Shown here: positions 1 through 8,576 of the stretch, one piece after another | Position numbering within the stretch: position 1 is the first letter of the stretch | Layout: each line of letters starts with the position of its first letter | NCBI RefSeq assembly: GCF_001718415.1 | Contig: NZ_CP013378.1 | Location: forward strand, 2,170,001 to 2,234,000 | Length of the DNA stretch: 64,000 bases | DNA from: Burkholderia pseudomultivorans | GTDB taxonomy: Bacteria > Pseudomonadota > Gammaproteobacteria > Burkholderiales > Burkholderiaceae | Reading direction: 5' to 3' | The notes under the pieces: model-generated | What the model saw: only the letters and a program-made list of their open reading frames with translations | Database searches by the model: none | What the model was told of the DNA's origin: nothing | Program-made: the position numbers and the translations under genes

Positions 1-482
1 GCGGCACTCTTCATCCGCACCCACGGGCGGCCGCGCGTCATGCGCGACACGAAGCCAATGTTCAGCTCGCCCGCTTCATGCGCGAGCAGCCCGCAGCGCA
101 CGTCGATGCCCGCGTCGCGCAACATGCCGAGACCGCGCCCCGACACCTGCGGATTCGGGTCTTCCATCGCGGCGACGACCTTCGCGACGCGCGCCTCGAT
201 CAGCGCGTTCGCGCACGGCGGCGTGCGGCCGAAATGACTGCACGGCTCGAGCGTCACGTAGACGGTCGAGCCCGCGACGTCGTGGCCGCGCGCGCGCGCA
301 TCCTTCAGCGCCTGCACTTCCGCGTGATCGTGGCCGGCCGGCTGCGTGTAGCCTTCGCCGATCACGTCGCCGCCCTTGACGATCACGCAGCCCACGCGCG
401 GGTTCGGCGTGGTCGTATACATGCCGCGCGCCGCCAGCGCGAGCGCGCGCTGCATGTGGGCGAAGTCGATATCCGAGAACAT
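1..482 (-). CDS. ribD: RibD, bifunctional riboflavin deaminase/reductase (3' end outside window)
   Basis: Deaminates the pyrimidine intermediate of riboflavin synthesis and then reduces its ribose side chain; cytosolic. About 160 N-terminal residues are visible, reading MFSDIDFAHMQRAL from an ATG at 482. The zinc-dependent cytidine-deaminase-like domain is clear: HAE at residues 53-55 and PCSHFGRTPPC at about 80-90 supply the zinc ligands and catalytic Glu. The reductase domain lies beyond the left edge. The start is 15 bases after the hemL stop on the same strand, so the two are probably co-transcribed. No strong Shine-Dalgarno is visible, which suits translational coupling. Identity is firm from the motifs; the C-terminal half cannot be checked here. 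Confidence 0.93.
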   Translation of the reverse strand, partial: MFSDIDFAHMQRALALAARGMYTTTPNPRVGCVIVKGGDVIGEGYTQPAGHDHAEVQALKDARARGHDVAGSTVYVTLEPCSHFGRTPPCANALIEARVAKVVAAMEDPNPQVSGRGLGMLRDAGIDVRCGLLAHEAGELNIGFVSRMTRGRPWVRMKSA

Positions 483-497
483 GCGCGCGGACCCGGG

Positions 498-1781
498 TCA
501 GGCGGCGAGTGCCGCGAACGCGCGGCGCGCGGCCGCGAGCGTCGCGTCGATCACCGCGTCGTCGTGCGTGCTCGACACGAAGCCGGCTTCGTACGCGGAC
601 GGCGCGAAGTAGACGCCTTCGTCGAGCATCAGGTGGAAGAAGCGGTTGAAGCGCTCGATGTCGCTCTTCGTGACTTCGGCGAAGCTGGTCGGCACGCGCT
701 CGGCGAAGTACAGGCCGAACATCGCGCCGATCGAGTCGGCCGCGAACGGCACGCCGGCCGCGCGCGCTTCGGCCGCGAGGCCGTCGGCGAGGCGTTTCGT
801 TTGCGCGGTGAGCGCGTCGTAGAAGCCGGGCGCCTGGATCAGCTGCAGCGTCTTCAGGCCGGCGGCGACCGCGATCGGGTTGCCCGACAGCGTGCCGGCC
901 TGGTACACGCCGCCGAGCGGCGCGAGGTGGGCCATGATGTCGCGGCGGCCGCCGAACGCGGCAGCCGGCATCCCGCCGCCGATCACCTTGCCGAGGCAGG
1001 TGAGGTCGGCTGCGATCCCGTAGTGCGCCTGCGCGCCGCCGAGCGCGACGCGGAAGCCGCACATCACTTCGTCGAAGATCAGCACGGCGCCGTGCTTCGT
1101 GCACAGCGTGCGCAGCGCGTTCAGGAATTCCGGCGTGCCGCGCACGAGGTTCATGTTGCCGGCGACCGGCTCGACGATCACCGCGGCGATCTCGTCGCCG
1201 AACGCGCCGAACGCTTCTTCGAGCGCGGCGACGTTGTTGTATTCGAGGACGGTCGTGTGCTTGGCGATGTCGGCGGGCACGCCGGCCGAGGTCGGGTTGC
1301 CGAACGTCAGCAGGCCCGAGCCTGCCTTCACGAGCAGGCTGTCCGCGTGACCGTGGTAGCAGCCCTCGAACTTGACGATCCGGCTGCGGCCCGTGAAGCC
1401 GCGCGCGAGGCGCAGCGCGCTCATCGTGGCCTCGGTGCCGCTCGACACCATCCGCACCTGCTCGATCGACGGCACGAGCTTGCAGATTTCCTCGGCGATC
1501 TCGATCTCGGCTTCGGTCGGCGCACCGAACGAGAAGCCGTCGGCGAGCACCTTCTGCACGGCGTCGAGCACGTCCGGATGGACGTGGCCGACGATCATCG
1601 GGCCCCACGAGCCGATGTAGTCGATGTACTGCTTGCCGTCGGCGTCCCAGAAGTACGGGCCTTGCGCGCGCGCGACGAAGCGCGGGGTGCCGCCGACCGA
1701 ACGGAACGCGCGCACCGGCGAATTGACGCCGCCGGGAATGGTCTTCTGGGCGCGTTCGAAGAGGATCTGATTGTTGGACAT
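498..1781 (-). CDS. hemL: Glutamate-1-semialdehyde 2,1-aminomutase HemL
   Basis: PLP enzyme that converts glutamate-1-semialdehyde to 5-aminolevulinate, the first committed precursor of heme in the C5 pathway; cytosolic. 427 residues, the usual family length, starting [18 protein letters not shown]. The PLP-binding Lys lies in CLGKVIGGG at residue 265; SSGTEA (113-118) and FDEV (236-239) are the cofactor-binding motifs. An in-frame start 13 codons upstream is possible, but homology begins at MSNNQ and an AGG sits upstream of that ATG. It precedes ribD on the same strand. Confidence 0.96.
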   Translation of the reverse strand: MSNNQILFERAQKTIPGGVNSPVRAFRSVGGTPRFVARAQGPYFWDADGKQYIDYIGSWGPMIVGHVHPDVLDAVQKVLADGFSFGAPTEAEIEIAEEICKLVPSIEQVRMVSSGTEATMSALRLARGFTGRSRIVKFEGCYHGHADSLLVKAGSGLLTFGNPTSAGVPADIAKHTTVLEYNNVAALEEAFGAFGDEIAAVIVEPVAGNMNLVRGTPEFLNALRTLCTKHGAVLIFDEVMCGFRVALGGAQAHYGIAADLTCLGKVIGGGMPAAAFGGRRDIMAHLAPLGGVYQAGTLSGNPIAVAAGLKTLQLIQAPGFYDALTAQTKRLADGLAAEARAAGVPFAADSIGAMFGLYFAERVPTSFAEVTKSDIERFNRFFHLMLDEGVYFAPSAYEAGFVSSTHDDAVIDATLAAARRAFAALAA

Positions 1782-1963
1782 GAGCGAAACCTGCGAGAGA
1801 ACGGCGCGGGGCCTGTGCACGGGCCGGCGCCTGGGCGGAACGATCGTCCGATTGTACCGGAGACGCGCGCGGCGGGCCCGTGGGCGGGGTTGCGGCCTTT
1901 CGGCGCGTACGGGATTGGCCGGCGGCCCACTCGCGCCGTCGTGGAAAAGCTGATGCGACCCGT

Positions 1964-2431
1964 TTATTTCTGCGTGTGTCGCGGCGGCTTGCGGCGGCCG
2001 CCGGTCAGCTCGGCCCAGCGCTTCTCGAGCGGGCCTTCGACCATCGGCTTGATCGACGTGCCGGACGTCTGCGCGTCCCAGGTCTGTACCGAATACGGAT
2101 GCACGCGCAGCGCGTCGCGCGGGATCACGACGTCCTGATGGCCGTCGACGAGCCAGTCGTACACGAAGTCGATGCAGAGCCGGTAGCCGCGTTTGGTCGT
2201 CGGATCGGGCACTTCATAGGGCGCGCGCGTCACGTAGCCCGAGCCGAACACGCCTTTCGGCTCCTTCGCGACGCGATGCAGGAACACGCGGTCGCCGGGC
2301 AGGATGCTGCGCGCGAAGCCGCAGCCCCACACGTCGTGCACGGCCTCGCCGGCCTTCACGCGCGCGGCGACGTCGGGCAGTTCGGGCCACGGCCATTTCT
2401 TGGGGCTCCAGATCAGCAGGAAGGCGGTCAT
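1964..2431 (-). CDS. Stand-alone EVE (PUA-like) domain protein
   Basis: 155 residues forming one domain. It opens with [12 protein letters not shown] and continues with [30 protein letters not shown] and a DF-rich strand, the pattern of the EVE/PUA-like fold seen in McrBC-type and HNH restriction proteins that recognise modified bases. No nuclease, GTPase or helix-turn-helix is attached. Members of this fold are thought to bind modified nucleic-acid bases; which ligand this one binds cannot be told from sequence. It is divergent from the downstream MFS exporter gene, sharing about 200 bases of upstream DNA. Family assignment is by pattern, not by a search. Confidence 0.7.
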   Translation of the reverse strand: MTAFLLIWSPKKWPWPELPDVAARVKAGEAVHDVWGCGFARSILPGDRVFLHRVAKEPKGVFGSGYVTRAPYEVPDPTTKRGYRLCIDFVYDWLVDGHQDVVIPRDALRVHPYSVQTWDAQTSGTSIKPMVEGPLEKRWAELTGGRRKPPRHTQK

Positions 2432-2633
2432 CGGTTCGCTCGCGCGGCGGATTGTTCAGACAAGGGAAGCAAGCTTAATCGAATCCGCGCGCGATCGCGT
2501 GCGGCGTGCCGCACCGGTTGCGCAAACAAGTTGCGCGTACAATCATGAGCCTGATCGCGCCGCCTTGGACGGCGCGTCGCGTCTTCACCGCCACGCGCGC
2601 CCCGATGCGCGCGGGCCTCACCCCCGGATTCCC

Positions 2634-3851
2634 ATGTCACACGCTGTCCGGCGCCGGCCCGATGCCCGGCTGATCCTGTTGCTCGGTGCGCTCGCCGCCT
2701 GCGGGCCGATCGCCACCGACATGTACCTGCCGAGCCTGCCGTCGATCGCCGACGGCTTCTCGGTCAGCCCCGGCGCCGCGCAGCGCACGCTGACGAGCTT
2801 TATGGCCGGCTTCTCGATCGGCATGCTGCTGTACGGCCCGCTGTCCGACACCTGGGGCCGCCGCCCCGTGCTGCTCGGCGGCATCGCGCTGTTTACACTC
2901 GCGAGCGTCGGCTGTTTCGTCGCAGGCTCGATCGACATGCTGATTCTCGTGCGCTTCCTGCAGGCGCTCGGCGCGGGCGCGGCGTCGGTGCTCGCGCGCG
3001 CGATCGCGCGCGACGCGCACGAGCCGACCGACGCGGCGAAGGTGCTGTCGATGGTCGCGATCGTCACCGCGGTCGGCCCGCTGCTCGCGCCGCTGATCGG
3101 CGGCCAGATCCTGCGTTTCGCCGGCTGGCGCGGCGTGTTCGTCGTGCTCGCCGCGTTCGGCGCGCTGTGCGCGGCGGCCGCGTACCTGCGCGTGCCCGAG
3201 ACCTGGCCGAAGGAGCGGCGCAAGAGCGCGGCCGTGCTCGCGTCGTTCGCGGCGTACGGGCGCATCCTGTCCGATCCGGTCGCGTGGGGCCACATGCTGT
3301 GCGGCGGGATGGCGTTCGCGTCGATGTTCTCGTACATCACCGCGACGCCGTTCGTGTACATCGAATATTTCCACGTGTCGCCGCAGCACTACGGGCTGCT
3401 GTTCGGGCTGAACGTCGTCGGCATCATGATCGGCAACTTCGCGAACACGCGGCTGGTCGGCCGCCTCGGCTCGCTGCGGATCATCGCGGCCGCGTCGCTG
3501 GTGAGCTGCATCGCGTCGCTCGCGGTCGCGCTCGTCGCGCTGACGGGGTGGGGCGGCCTGTGGTCGATCGTCGTGTGCCTGTTCTTCGTGGTCGGCGTGG
3601 TCGGGATCCTGTCCGCGAACTGCACGACCGACCTGATGCATCGCTATCCGCACAACGCGGGCGCGTCGGCGGCCGTGTTCGGTGCGATGCAGCTCGCGCT
3701 CGGCGCGCTGGCGAGCGTCGCGATCGGTGCGCTCGCGGACGGCACGCCGTTCGCGATGGGCGTCACGATCGGCGTGTCGGGCGTGCTGTGTTTCGTCGGG
3801 CGCGTGCTCGTGCTGCGCTGGCACGGCCGGCCGGTGAAAGCGGGCGCCTGA
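2634..3851 (+). CDS. Bcr/CflA-family multidrug exporter (MFS)
   Basis: Proton-coupled inner-membrane exporter of the major facilitator superfamily, Bcr/CflA subgroup, which exports drugs such as bicyclomycin or sulfonamides; the actual substrate is unknown. 405 residues with about twelve hydrophobic segments. Diagnostic pieces are the N-terminal GPIATDMYLPSLPSIA motif of the drug:H+ antiporter-1 group and motif A, GPLSDTWGRRPVLLGG, in the first cytoplasmic loop. The ATG at 2634 (MSHAVRRRPDARLILL) is chosen because it directly precedes the first membrane helix; the reading frame stays open far upstream but without membrane-protein character. A terminator hairpin follows 30 bases after the stop. 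Confidence 0.9.
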   Translation: MSHAVRRRPDARLILLLGALAACGPIATDMYLPSLPSIADGFSVSPGAAQRTLTSFMAGFSIGMLLYGPLSDTWGRRPVLLGGIALFTLASVGCFVAGSIDMLILVRFLQALGAGAASVLARAIARDAHEPTDAAKVLSMVAIVTAVGPLLAPLIGGQILRFAGWRGVFVVLAAFGALCAAAAYLRVPETWPKERRKSAAVLASFAAYGRILSDPVAWGHMLCGGMAFASMFSYITATPFVYIEYFHVSPQHYGLLFGLNVVGIMIGNFANTRLVGRLGSLRIIAAASLVSCIASLAVALVALTGWGGLWSIVVCLFFVVGVVGILSANCTTDLMHRYPHNAGASAAVFGAMQLALGALASVAIGALADGTPFAMGVTIGVSGVLCFVGRVLVLRWHGRPVKAGA

Positions 3852-3881
3852 ACCGGCGTCGGCCGCTTGGCCGAAGCAAAC

Positions 3882-3918
3882 ACGCCACCGTGCGCGATGC
3901 GTCGGTGGCGTTTTATTT
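3882..3918 (+). terminator. Rho-independent terminator after the Bcr/CflA gene
   Basis: A perfect 9-bp stem (3882-3890 with 3903-3911) and a 12-base loop lead into a T-rich run, TTTTATTT. It lies 30 bases after the exporter stop codon. Confidence 0.85.
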
Positions 3919-3937
3919 GGCGGCGCGCACCGCCGAC

Positions 3938-3968
3938 AAAAAAGCCGCCGGGCGCGACACCCGGCGGC
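3938..3968 (-). terminator. Rho-independent terminator of the zwf-pgl-glk operon
   Basis: GCCGCCGG (3944-3951) pairs with CCGGCGGC (3961-3968). Six A on the plus strand at 3938-3943 form the U-tract when read leftwards. It lies 30 bases beyond the glk-hexR stop and back to back with the exporter terminator. Confidence 0.88.
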
Positions 3969-3998
3969 ATGCGTGCGATGCGAACCGAGCCCGCGTGC

Positions 3999-5927
3999 TC
4001 AGTCGCGCGTGACGTCCTTCACCACCGGCGATGCGCCGTGGCTCAGCCAGTCGAGCACGTCGGCGGTTTCGTCGTCGCTCGCGCGCGCCTTCGCCTGCGC
4101 GACCGCTTCGGACAGTTCGCCGTTCGGCGACGCGCGGCGGATCGCGACGCCGACCGCCAGGATGTCGATCATCAGCAGATGCAGGATCCGCGAGATCATC
4201 GACAGCTGCGATTCGCGCATCTCGATGTGATCGGTTTCGAGCGCGACGGTCGCGCGCTTCGCGAGCGGCGTATTGCTCGACGTGATCGCGATCACCTTGG
4301 CGCCGGCCTGCATCGCGACGTCGAGCACGCGCAGCAGCTCGGGCGCGCGCCCGGACTTCGACACCGCGACGATCACGTCGCCCTTGCCGAGCAGCGCGGC
4401 CGACGCGGCCTGCATGTACAGGTCGCCGTACGCGATGGTCGGGATCCCGAAGCGGAAGAACTTGTAGTGCGCGTCCTGCGCGACGATGTTCGAGTTGCCG
4501 AGCCCGTAGAACTCGATGCGCCGCGCGCCGTTGAGCGTCTCGATCGCATTCTCGACATGCTCGAAGTTCAGGTGCTCGCGCAGCTGCAGGATCGCGGAGA
4601 CCGTGTTGTCGAGCACCTTCGCGCCGAAGTCGGTGGCCGTGTCGCCGAGATGCACCTGGCTGTGGCTCATCGGAATCGTGCCGGTGAGGCCCGTCGCGAG
4701 CTTCAGCTTGAAGTCGGACAGCCCCTGGCAGCCGAGCGAGCGGCAGAAGCGGATCACGGTCGGCTGGCTGACGTCGGCCTTGCGCGCGATGTCGACGATC
4801 GGGTCGTTGATGATCGAGCGCGGGTGGTTCAGCGCGAGATCGGCGACGCGGCGCTCGGCCGGCGTGAGCGCATCGCGCATCTGGCGGATCCGCTCGAACA
4901 CGGCCGAAGACGCGCCGCCGGAGCGGTTCGACAACTGCTCCGCGAGGATCGCCGACACGCCGAGGAAGGCCGGATACTCGGCCGTGATCAGGTAGGTCGG
5001 GATGTTCGCGAGATACGCTTCGAAGCGGCCCTTCGCCTCGAAGCGCGCGCGGAACGGCGAGCGCGTGAACAGCTCGCCGAGTTTCAGCGCGACGCCGCCG
5101 CCGATATAGACGCCGCCGAGCGCGCCGAGCGTCACCGCGATATTGCCGGCGAACGTGCCGAGAATCGCGCAGAAGCAGTCGACCGCCTCGAGCGCGAGCG
5201 CGTCGCCCGCATGCGCGCGCTCGACGATCTCGGCCGTGTCGACGGTCGCGGCGACGCGCTTCTTGTCGCGCGCGGCGAGCGCGCGATAGACGATCTCCAT
5301 GCCGGGGCCCGCGCACACGCGCTCGAACGACACGTGCGGAAACTTCTTGCGCGCGTACTGCAGCACCAGATCCTCGCGCTCGTCCTGCGGCGCGAACGAT
5401 GCGTGGCCGCCTTCGCTGCCGAGCGCGATCCAGCGGTCGTCGGCGGGAATCAGCCCCGAGACGCCGAGCCCGGTGCCGGGCCCGAGCAGGCCGATCACGC
5501 TGTTCTGGCGGCGCGTGCCGCCGCCGATCTGCACGCGCTGCGCGTCGGTCAGGCCCGGCAGCGCCATCGCGAGCGCGGTGAAATCGTTGACGACCAGCAG
5601 CGTGTCGAAGCCGAGCGCGCGGCGCGTCGCCTCGATCGAGAAGCTCCAGTCGTGATTGGTCATCGTGACCTGGTCGCCGTCGACCGGGTTCGCGATCGCG
5701 ATCGCCGCGTGGTTCACGCGGCTGATCTTCACGTCCTTCAGATACTTGCGGATCGCGTCGGTGATCGTCGGATAGTCGGCGCCGGGATAGACGCGGATCT
5801 GCGTGATCTCGCCCGGCCCGGTCTCCAGCGCGAAGCGCGCGTTGGTGCCGCCGACGTCCGCGAGCAGGCGCGGGCCGTCGGCATGCTGACCCGCGACGAC
5901 GGCCTTACTTTGCGCACCAGTAGACAT
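3999..5927 (-). CDS. glk: Bifunctional glucokinase / HexR-like RpiR-family regulator
   Basis: 642 residues, a fusion of two proteins that are separate in most bacteria. Residues about 19-335 are a Glk-type glucokinase: phosphate-binding loop [12 protein letters not shown] at 21-32, catalytic Asp in VVNDFTALA (D115), and [11 protein letters not shown] at 149-159. Residues about 341-417 are an RpiR helix-turn-helix ([17 protein letters not shown] is the recognition region), and about 460-590 a SIS sugar-phosphate-binding domain (YGLGNS, AVSKSGR). By homology with HexR, the SIS half senses the Entner-Doudoroff intermediate KDPG. The start overlaps the end of pgl by 23 bases, so it is the last gene of a zwf-pgl-glk operon. 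The fused form is known from Burkholderia. Its likely target is the palindrome at 8217-8233. Confidence 0.93.
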   Translation of the reverse strand: MSTGAQSKAVVAGQHADGPRLLADVGGTNARFALETGPGEITQIRVYPGADYPTITDAIRKYLKDVKISRVNHAAIAIANPVDGDQVTMTNHDWSFSIEATRRALGFDTLLVVNDFTALAMALPGLTDAQRVQIGGGTRRQNSVIGLLGPGTGLGVSGLIPADDRWIALGSEGGHASFAPQDEREDLVLQYARKKFPHVSFERVCAGPGMEIVYRALAARDKKRVAATVDTAEIVERAHAGDALALEAVDCFCAILGTFAGNIAVTLGALGGVYIGGGVALKLGELFTRSPFRARFEAKGRFEAYLANIPTYLITAEYPAFLGVSAILAEQLSNRSGGASSAVFERIRQMRDALTPAERRVADLALNHPRSIINDPIVDIARKADVSQPTVIRFCRSLGCQGLSDFKLKLATGLTGTIPMSHSQVHLGDTATDFGAKVLDNTVSAILQLREHLNFEHVENAIETLNGARRIEFYGLGNSNIVAQDAHYKFFRFGIPTIAYGDLYMQAASAALLGKGDVIVAVSKSGRAPELLRVLDVAMQAGAKVIAITSSNTPLAKRATVALETDHIEMRESQLSMISRILHLLMIDILAVGVAIRRASPNGELSEAVAQAKARASDDETADVLDWLSHGASPVVKDVTRD

Positions 5928-6585
5928 CGAGCTTGGTCCCCTTGTCGTTGGCCAGTTGGGAAATCGCGTTCTTCTGCAGCGTGGCTGCCGCGGCGTCGAG
6001 GACGTCGCGCTTGCGGCTGCCCGCGATCAGCAGGAACAGGTGCCGGACGCGCTTGAGCGCATCGAGCGAGTAGCTCACGCGCGCGTGCGGCGCGGCGCCC
6101 GGATGCACCGCGACGAAGCGCTCGGACGTCGCGATCGCGTGATCCCATTCGGGCGCGTCCGCGAAGATCGACGCGGTGTGGCCGTCCTCGCCCATGCCGA
6201 GCACCGCGACGTCCGGCACGCGATAGTCGGGGTTCGCGTTCAGCGCGGCAACCTGCGCGTCGAGCGTGGTGCGCGTGTCGACGAGCGGCAGGAAGCGGGC
6301 AGGGGCCGCCGCGTGCTGCAGCAGCGTGTCGCGCACGAGCTGCGCGTTGCTGGCCGCGTCATGTTCCGGCACCCAGCGGTCGTCGACCAGCGTGACGTCG
6401 ACGCCGGCCCAGTCGAGCGCCGCGTGCGACAGCGTTTGCAGGAACGGGCGCGGGCTGGTGCCGCCGGACACCGCGAGCGTCGGCCGCGCGGGGCCGGCGA
6501 GCGCGGTGCGCAGCGCGTCGCCGACGGCGCGCGCGAGCGCTTCGCTTTGCGCTTCCTGGGTGTCGAAAGCGTGGATCTCGATCAC
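5905..6585 (-). CDS. pgl: 6-phosphogluconolactonase
   Basis: Hydrolyses 6-phosphogluconolactone to 6-phosphogluconate, the step after Zwf. 226 residues, typical for the short DevB/SOL-type family: [12 protein letters not shown] near residue 40, [13 protein letters not shown], and [12 protein letters not shown]. The start is a GTG at 6585 (reading [12 protein letters not shown]) with a GGAGG just upstream; the frame stays open far upstream, but that is a shadow of zwf. The gene ends 23 bases inside glk-hexR, implying coupled translation, and begins 92 bases after zwf. Confidence 0.92.
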   Translation of the reverse strand: MIEIHAFDTQEAQSEALARAVGDALRTALAGPARPTLAVSGGTSPRPFLQTLSHAALDWAGVDVTLVDDRWVPEHDAASNAQLVRDTLLQHAAAPARFLPLVDTRTTLDAQVAALNANPDYRVPDVAVLGMGEDGHTASIFADAPEWDHAIATSERFVAVHPGAAPHARVSYSLDALKRVRHLFLLIAGSRKRDVLDAAAATLQKNAISQLANDKGTKLDVYWCAK

Positions 6586-6677
6586 ATCTCCTCCGGACTG
6601 CTTTGTCTGTTCAAATCGTACGAATCGTGGGGCGTGCGGCCGTGCGCGTTCGGGCGCGCGGCCGCGGCGGCAACACC

Positions 6678-8147
6678 TCAGTTCTCTTCCTCGAGCCAGC
6701 ACGTGCCGTGCTGCGCGAGCATCGCGCTCGCCGCGGCCGGCCCCCACGTCCCCGCCGCGTACGGCTTCGGCGGCTTCAGCGAGCGCGCCCATTCGTTCAG
6801 GATCGGCTCGACCCACTGCCACGCGGCTTCCTGCTCGTCGCGCCGCACGAACAGCGCGAGACGGCCGTTGATCACGTCGAGCAGCAGGCGCTGGTACGCC
6901 TCCATCTGCCCTTCCTTGAAGAACTGGTCGAACGCGAGGTCGAGGTGCACGCTCGCAAGATTCATCCCTTCGCCGGGCTGCTTCGCGAGACAGTACAGGC
7001 GGATCGTCTCGTTCGGCTGCAGGCGGATCACGAGGCGGTTCGAGCCGGGCCGCAGCGCGGTCGGCCCGAGCGCCGAGTGCGGCACCGGACGGAAGTTGAC
7101 GACGATCTCCGCGACGCGGTCCGCGAGCCGCTTGCCGGTGCGCAGGAAAAACGGCACGCCGGCCCAGCGCCAGTTCTCGATCTCGGCCTTCAGCGCGACG
7201 AAGGTCTCGGTCTGGCTGTCGGGCTTCACGCCCGGCTCGGTCGCGTAGGCCGGCACCTGCGCGCCCTTGATCACGCCCGCATGATACTGGCCGCGCACCG
7301 CGACCTTGCCGATGTCGCGCGGATCGACCGGCTTCAGCGCCCGCAGCACGCGCAGCTTCTCGTCGCGCACCGAGTCGGAGTCCATCGAATGCGGCGGCTC
7401 CATCGCGACGATCGACAGCAGTTGCAGCAGGTGGTTCTGCACCATGTCGCGCAGCGCGCCCGTATTGTCGTAGAAATCGCCGCGCGCCTCGACGCCGAGC
7501 TCCTCGGCGATCGTGATCTGGATGCTCTCGACCCATTCGCGGCGCCACAGCGGCTCGAACAGCGCATTGCCGAAGCGCAGCGCGAGCAGGTTCTGTACCG
7601 GTTCCTTGCCGAGGTAGTGGTCGATCCGGTAGATCTGGCCTTCCGCGAAGATCTCGCCGACCGCGTCGTTGATCGCGGTCGACGAACGCAGGTCGTAGCC
7701 GAGCGGCTTCTCGAGCACGATGCGCGAGCCTTCGTTCAGGCCGACCGACGCGAGCGCCTTGCAGATCGGCACAAAGAGCGACGGGCCCGTCGCCAGGTAG
7801 AACACGCGGATGCCGGGCAGCGACGCGATCGCGTCGCGCAGCACGACGTAATCCTCCGCGCGGCCGAGATCGAGCTGCACGTATTCGATGCGATCGAGGA
7901 AGGACTTCCACGCGGCTTCGTCGAAGGCCTTGCCGGCCGCCTTTGCCGCGTGCGGCTTCACATGCGTGTCGACCCATTCGAGATAGCCGGCGCGATCCGA
8001 TTCGTGTCGCGCGACGGCGATGATCCGGCCGCCTTCCGCGAGCATCTGCGCGCGGTGCGCTTCGAACAGCGCGGGCAGGATCTTGCGCATCGACAGATCG
8101 CCGGTGCCGCCGAAAAGTACGAAGGTGAAGCTGGAATCGGTATGCAT
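6678..8147 (-). CDS. zwf: Glucose-6-phosphate dehydrogenase
   Basis: Oxidises glucose 6-phosphate to 6-phosphogluconolactone with NADP. 489 residues, the normal length. FGGTGDLSMRKILPAL at the N-terminus is the dinucleotide-binding motif; RIDHYLGKEPVQN carries the substrate-binding RIDHYLGK signature. The ATG at 8147 (MHTDSSFTFVLFGG) is preceded by GGAG. First gene of the leftward zwf-pgl-glk operon. Its upstream region is shared with the divergent sugar ABC transporter and contains a HexR-like palindrome about 70-86 bases before the start, so repression by the Glk-HexR fusion and induction by glucose catabolism are likely. Confidence 0.97.
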   Translation of the reverse strand: MHTDSSFTFVLFGGTGDLSMRKILPALFEAHRAQMLAEGGRIIAVARHESDRAGYLEWVDTHVKPHAAKAAGKAFDEAAWKSFLDRIEYVQLDLGRAEDYVVLRDAIASLPGIRVFYLATGPSLFVPICKALASVGLNEGSRIVLEKPLGYDLRSSTAINDAVGEIFAEGQIYRIDHYLGKEPVQNLLALRFGNALFEPLWRREWVESIQITIAEELGVEARGDFYDNTGALRDMVQNHLLQLLSIVAMEPPHSMDSDSVRDEKLRVLRALKPVDPRDIGKVAVRGQYHAGVIKGAQVPAYATEPGVKPDSQTETFVALKAEIENWRWAGVPFFLRTGKRLADRVAEIVVNFRPVPHSALGPTALRPGSNRLVIRLQPNETIRLYCLAKQPGEGMNLASVHLDLAFDQFFKEGQMEAYQRLLLDVINGRLALFVRRDEQEAAWQWVEPILNEWARSLKPPKPYAAGTWGPAAASAMLAQHGTCWLEEEN

Positions 8148-8205
8148 GTGTCTCCGCCCGGTTTGAAGTAGCTGGGAAGCGATCCGTAGTGCGATAAAAA
8201 TATTT

Positions 8206-8234
8206 TTGACACTGATTTGTAGTTTAACTACAAT
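8206..8234 (+). promoter_or_regulatory. Sigma-70 promoter for the sugar ABC transporter
   Basis: TTGACA at 8206-8211, a 17-base spacer, and TACAAT at 8229-8234: a consensus -35, ideal spacing and a five-of-six -10. Transcription would start near 8241, about 335 bases before the binding-protein gene. The operator at 8217-8233 covers the spacer and nearly all of the -10, which fits simple repression. Confidence 0.75.
8217..8233. promoter_or_regulatory. HexR-like operator palindrome
   Basis: TTGTAGTTTAACTACAA has two perfect 8-base half sites around one central base. It closely resembles the published HexR motif of Proteobacteria (TGTAATTAAATTACA-like). A HexR-type protein is encoded two genes away as part of glk-hexR, and the site lies between the genes of glucose uptake and oxidation. 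Assignment to HexR is inference from motif and context. Confidence 0.72.
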
Positions 8235-8424
8235 TCGCCGAAACGGGTAGCACCCGGACGAAGAAAAAATGAAGCGCGGCCGATGCAACGCGCGAGCTTC
8301 GTCGCCGGGAACGCCTTGTGCCGAATGTTATCGGACATTGACGGCGCGCATCGTTCGCGCGCCGCCGGCCCCCGGGCTCGTGCCGCACCGCGGCGAGCCA
8401 GAAACACAAAGAGGAGACACGCAG

Positions 8425-8451
8425 TTGAATCTCAAGTCACGCTTTCTGTAA
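8425..8451 (+). CDS. Possible 8-residue leader peptide ahead of the sugar transporter
   Basis: A TTG at 8425 stands 8 bases after GAGGAG (8411-8416) and opens an ORF reading MNLKSRFL then TAA. It lies 126 bases before the binding-protein gene, inside the predicted leader. The good ribosome-binding site is the only reason to list it. It could instead be chance, or the tail of a longer ORF in the same frame that opens at an ATG at 8269 without a good Shine-Dalgarno. Confidence 0.25.
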   Translation: MNLKSRFL

Positions 8452-8576
8452 GAGCCCGGCCGGTCATCGGCCCCGTGCGCGACACGCGTCTCGCGGCTCG
8501 ATTTCCCCGTCGTCGTCAAGAAGCCGTTCCCGGTGAGGGAACTTCACGAGTTGATTCAGTCTGGAGGAGATAGGTA

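Larger units (their letters stand above)
8148..8576. promoter_or_regulatory. Divergent control region between zwf and the sugar ABC transporter
   Basis: 429 bases. The zwf-proximal part (8190-8240) is strikingly AT-rich and holds the promoter and operator listed separately, plus the perfect dyad AAAAATATTTTT at 8196-8207. The remaining ~330 bases would be a long transporter leader; it contains one good Shine-Dalgarno followed by an 8-codon ORF (8425-8451). No clear -35/-10 pair for zwf was found on the minus strand. Confidence 0.7.

Noticed and set aside
76..1608. Long Arg-rich open frames opposite or shifted to hemL and many other genes
   Set aside because: In GC-rich DNA the other frames stay open by chance. 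Their proteins are Arg/Ala-rich without motifs, and recognised proteins occupy the same DNA.
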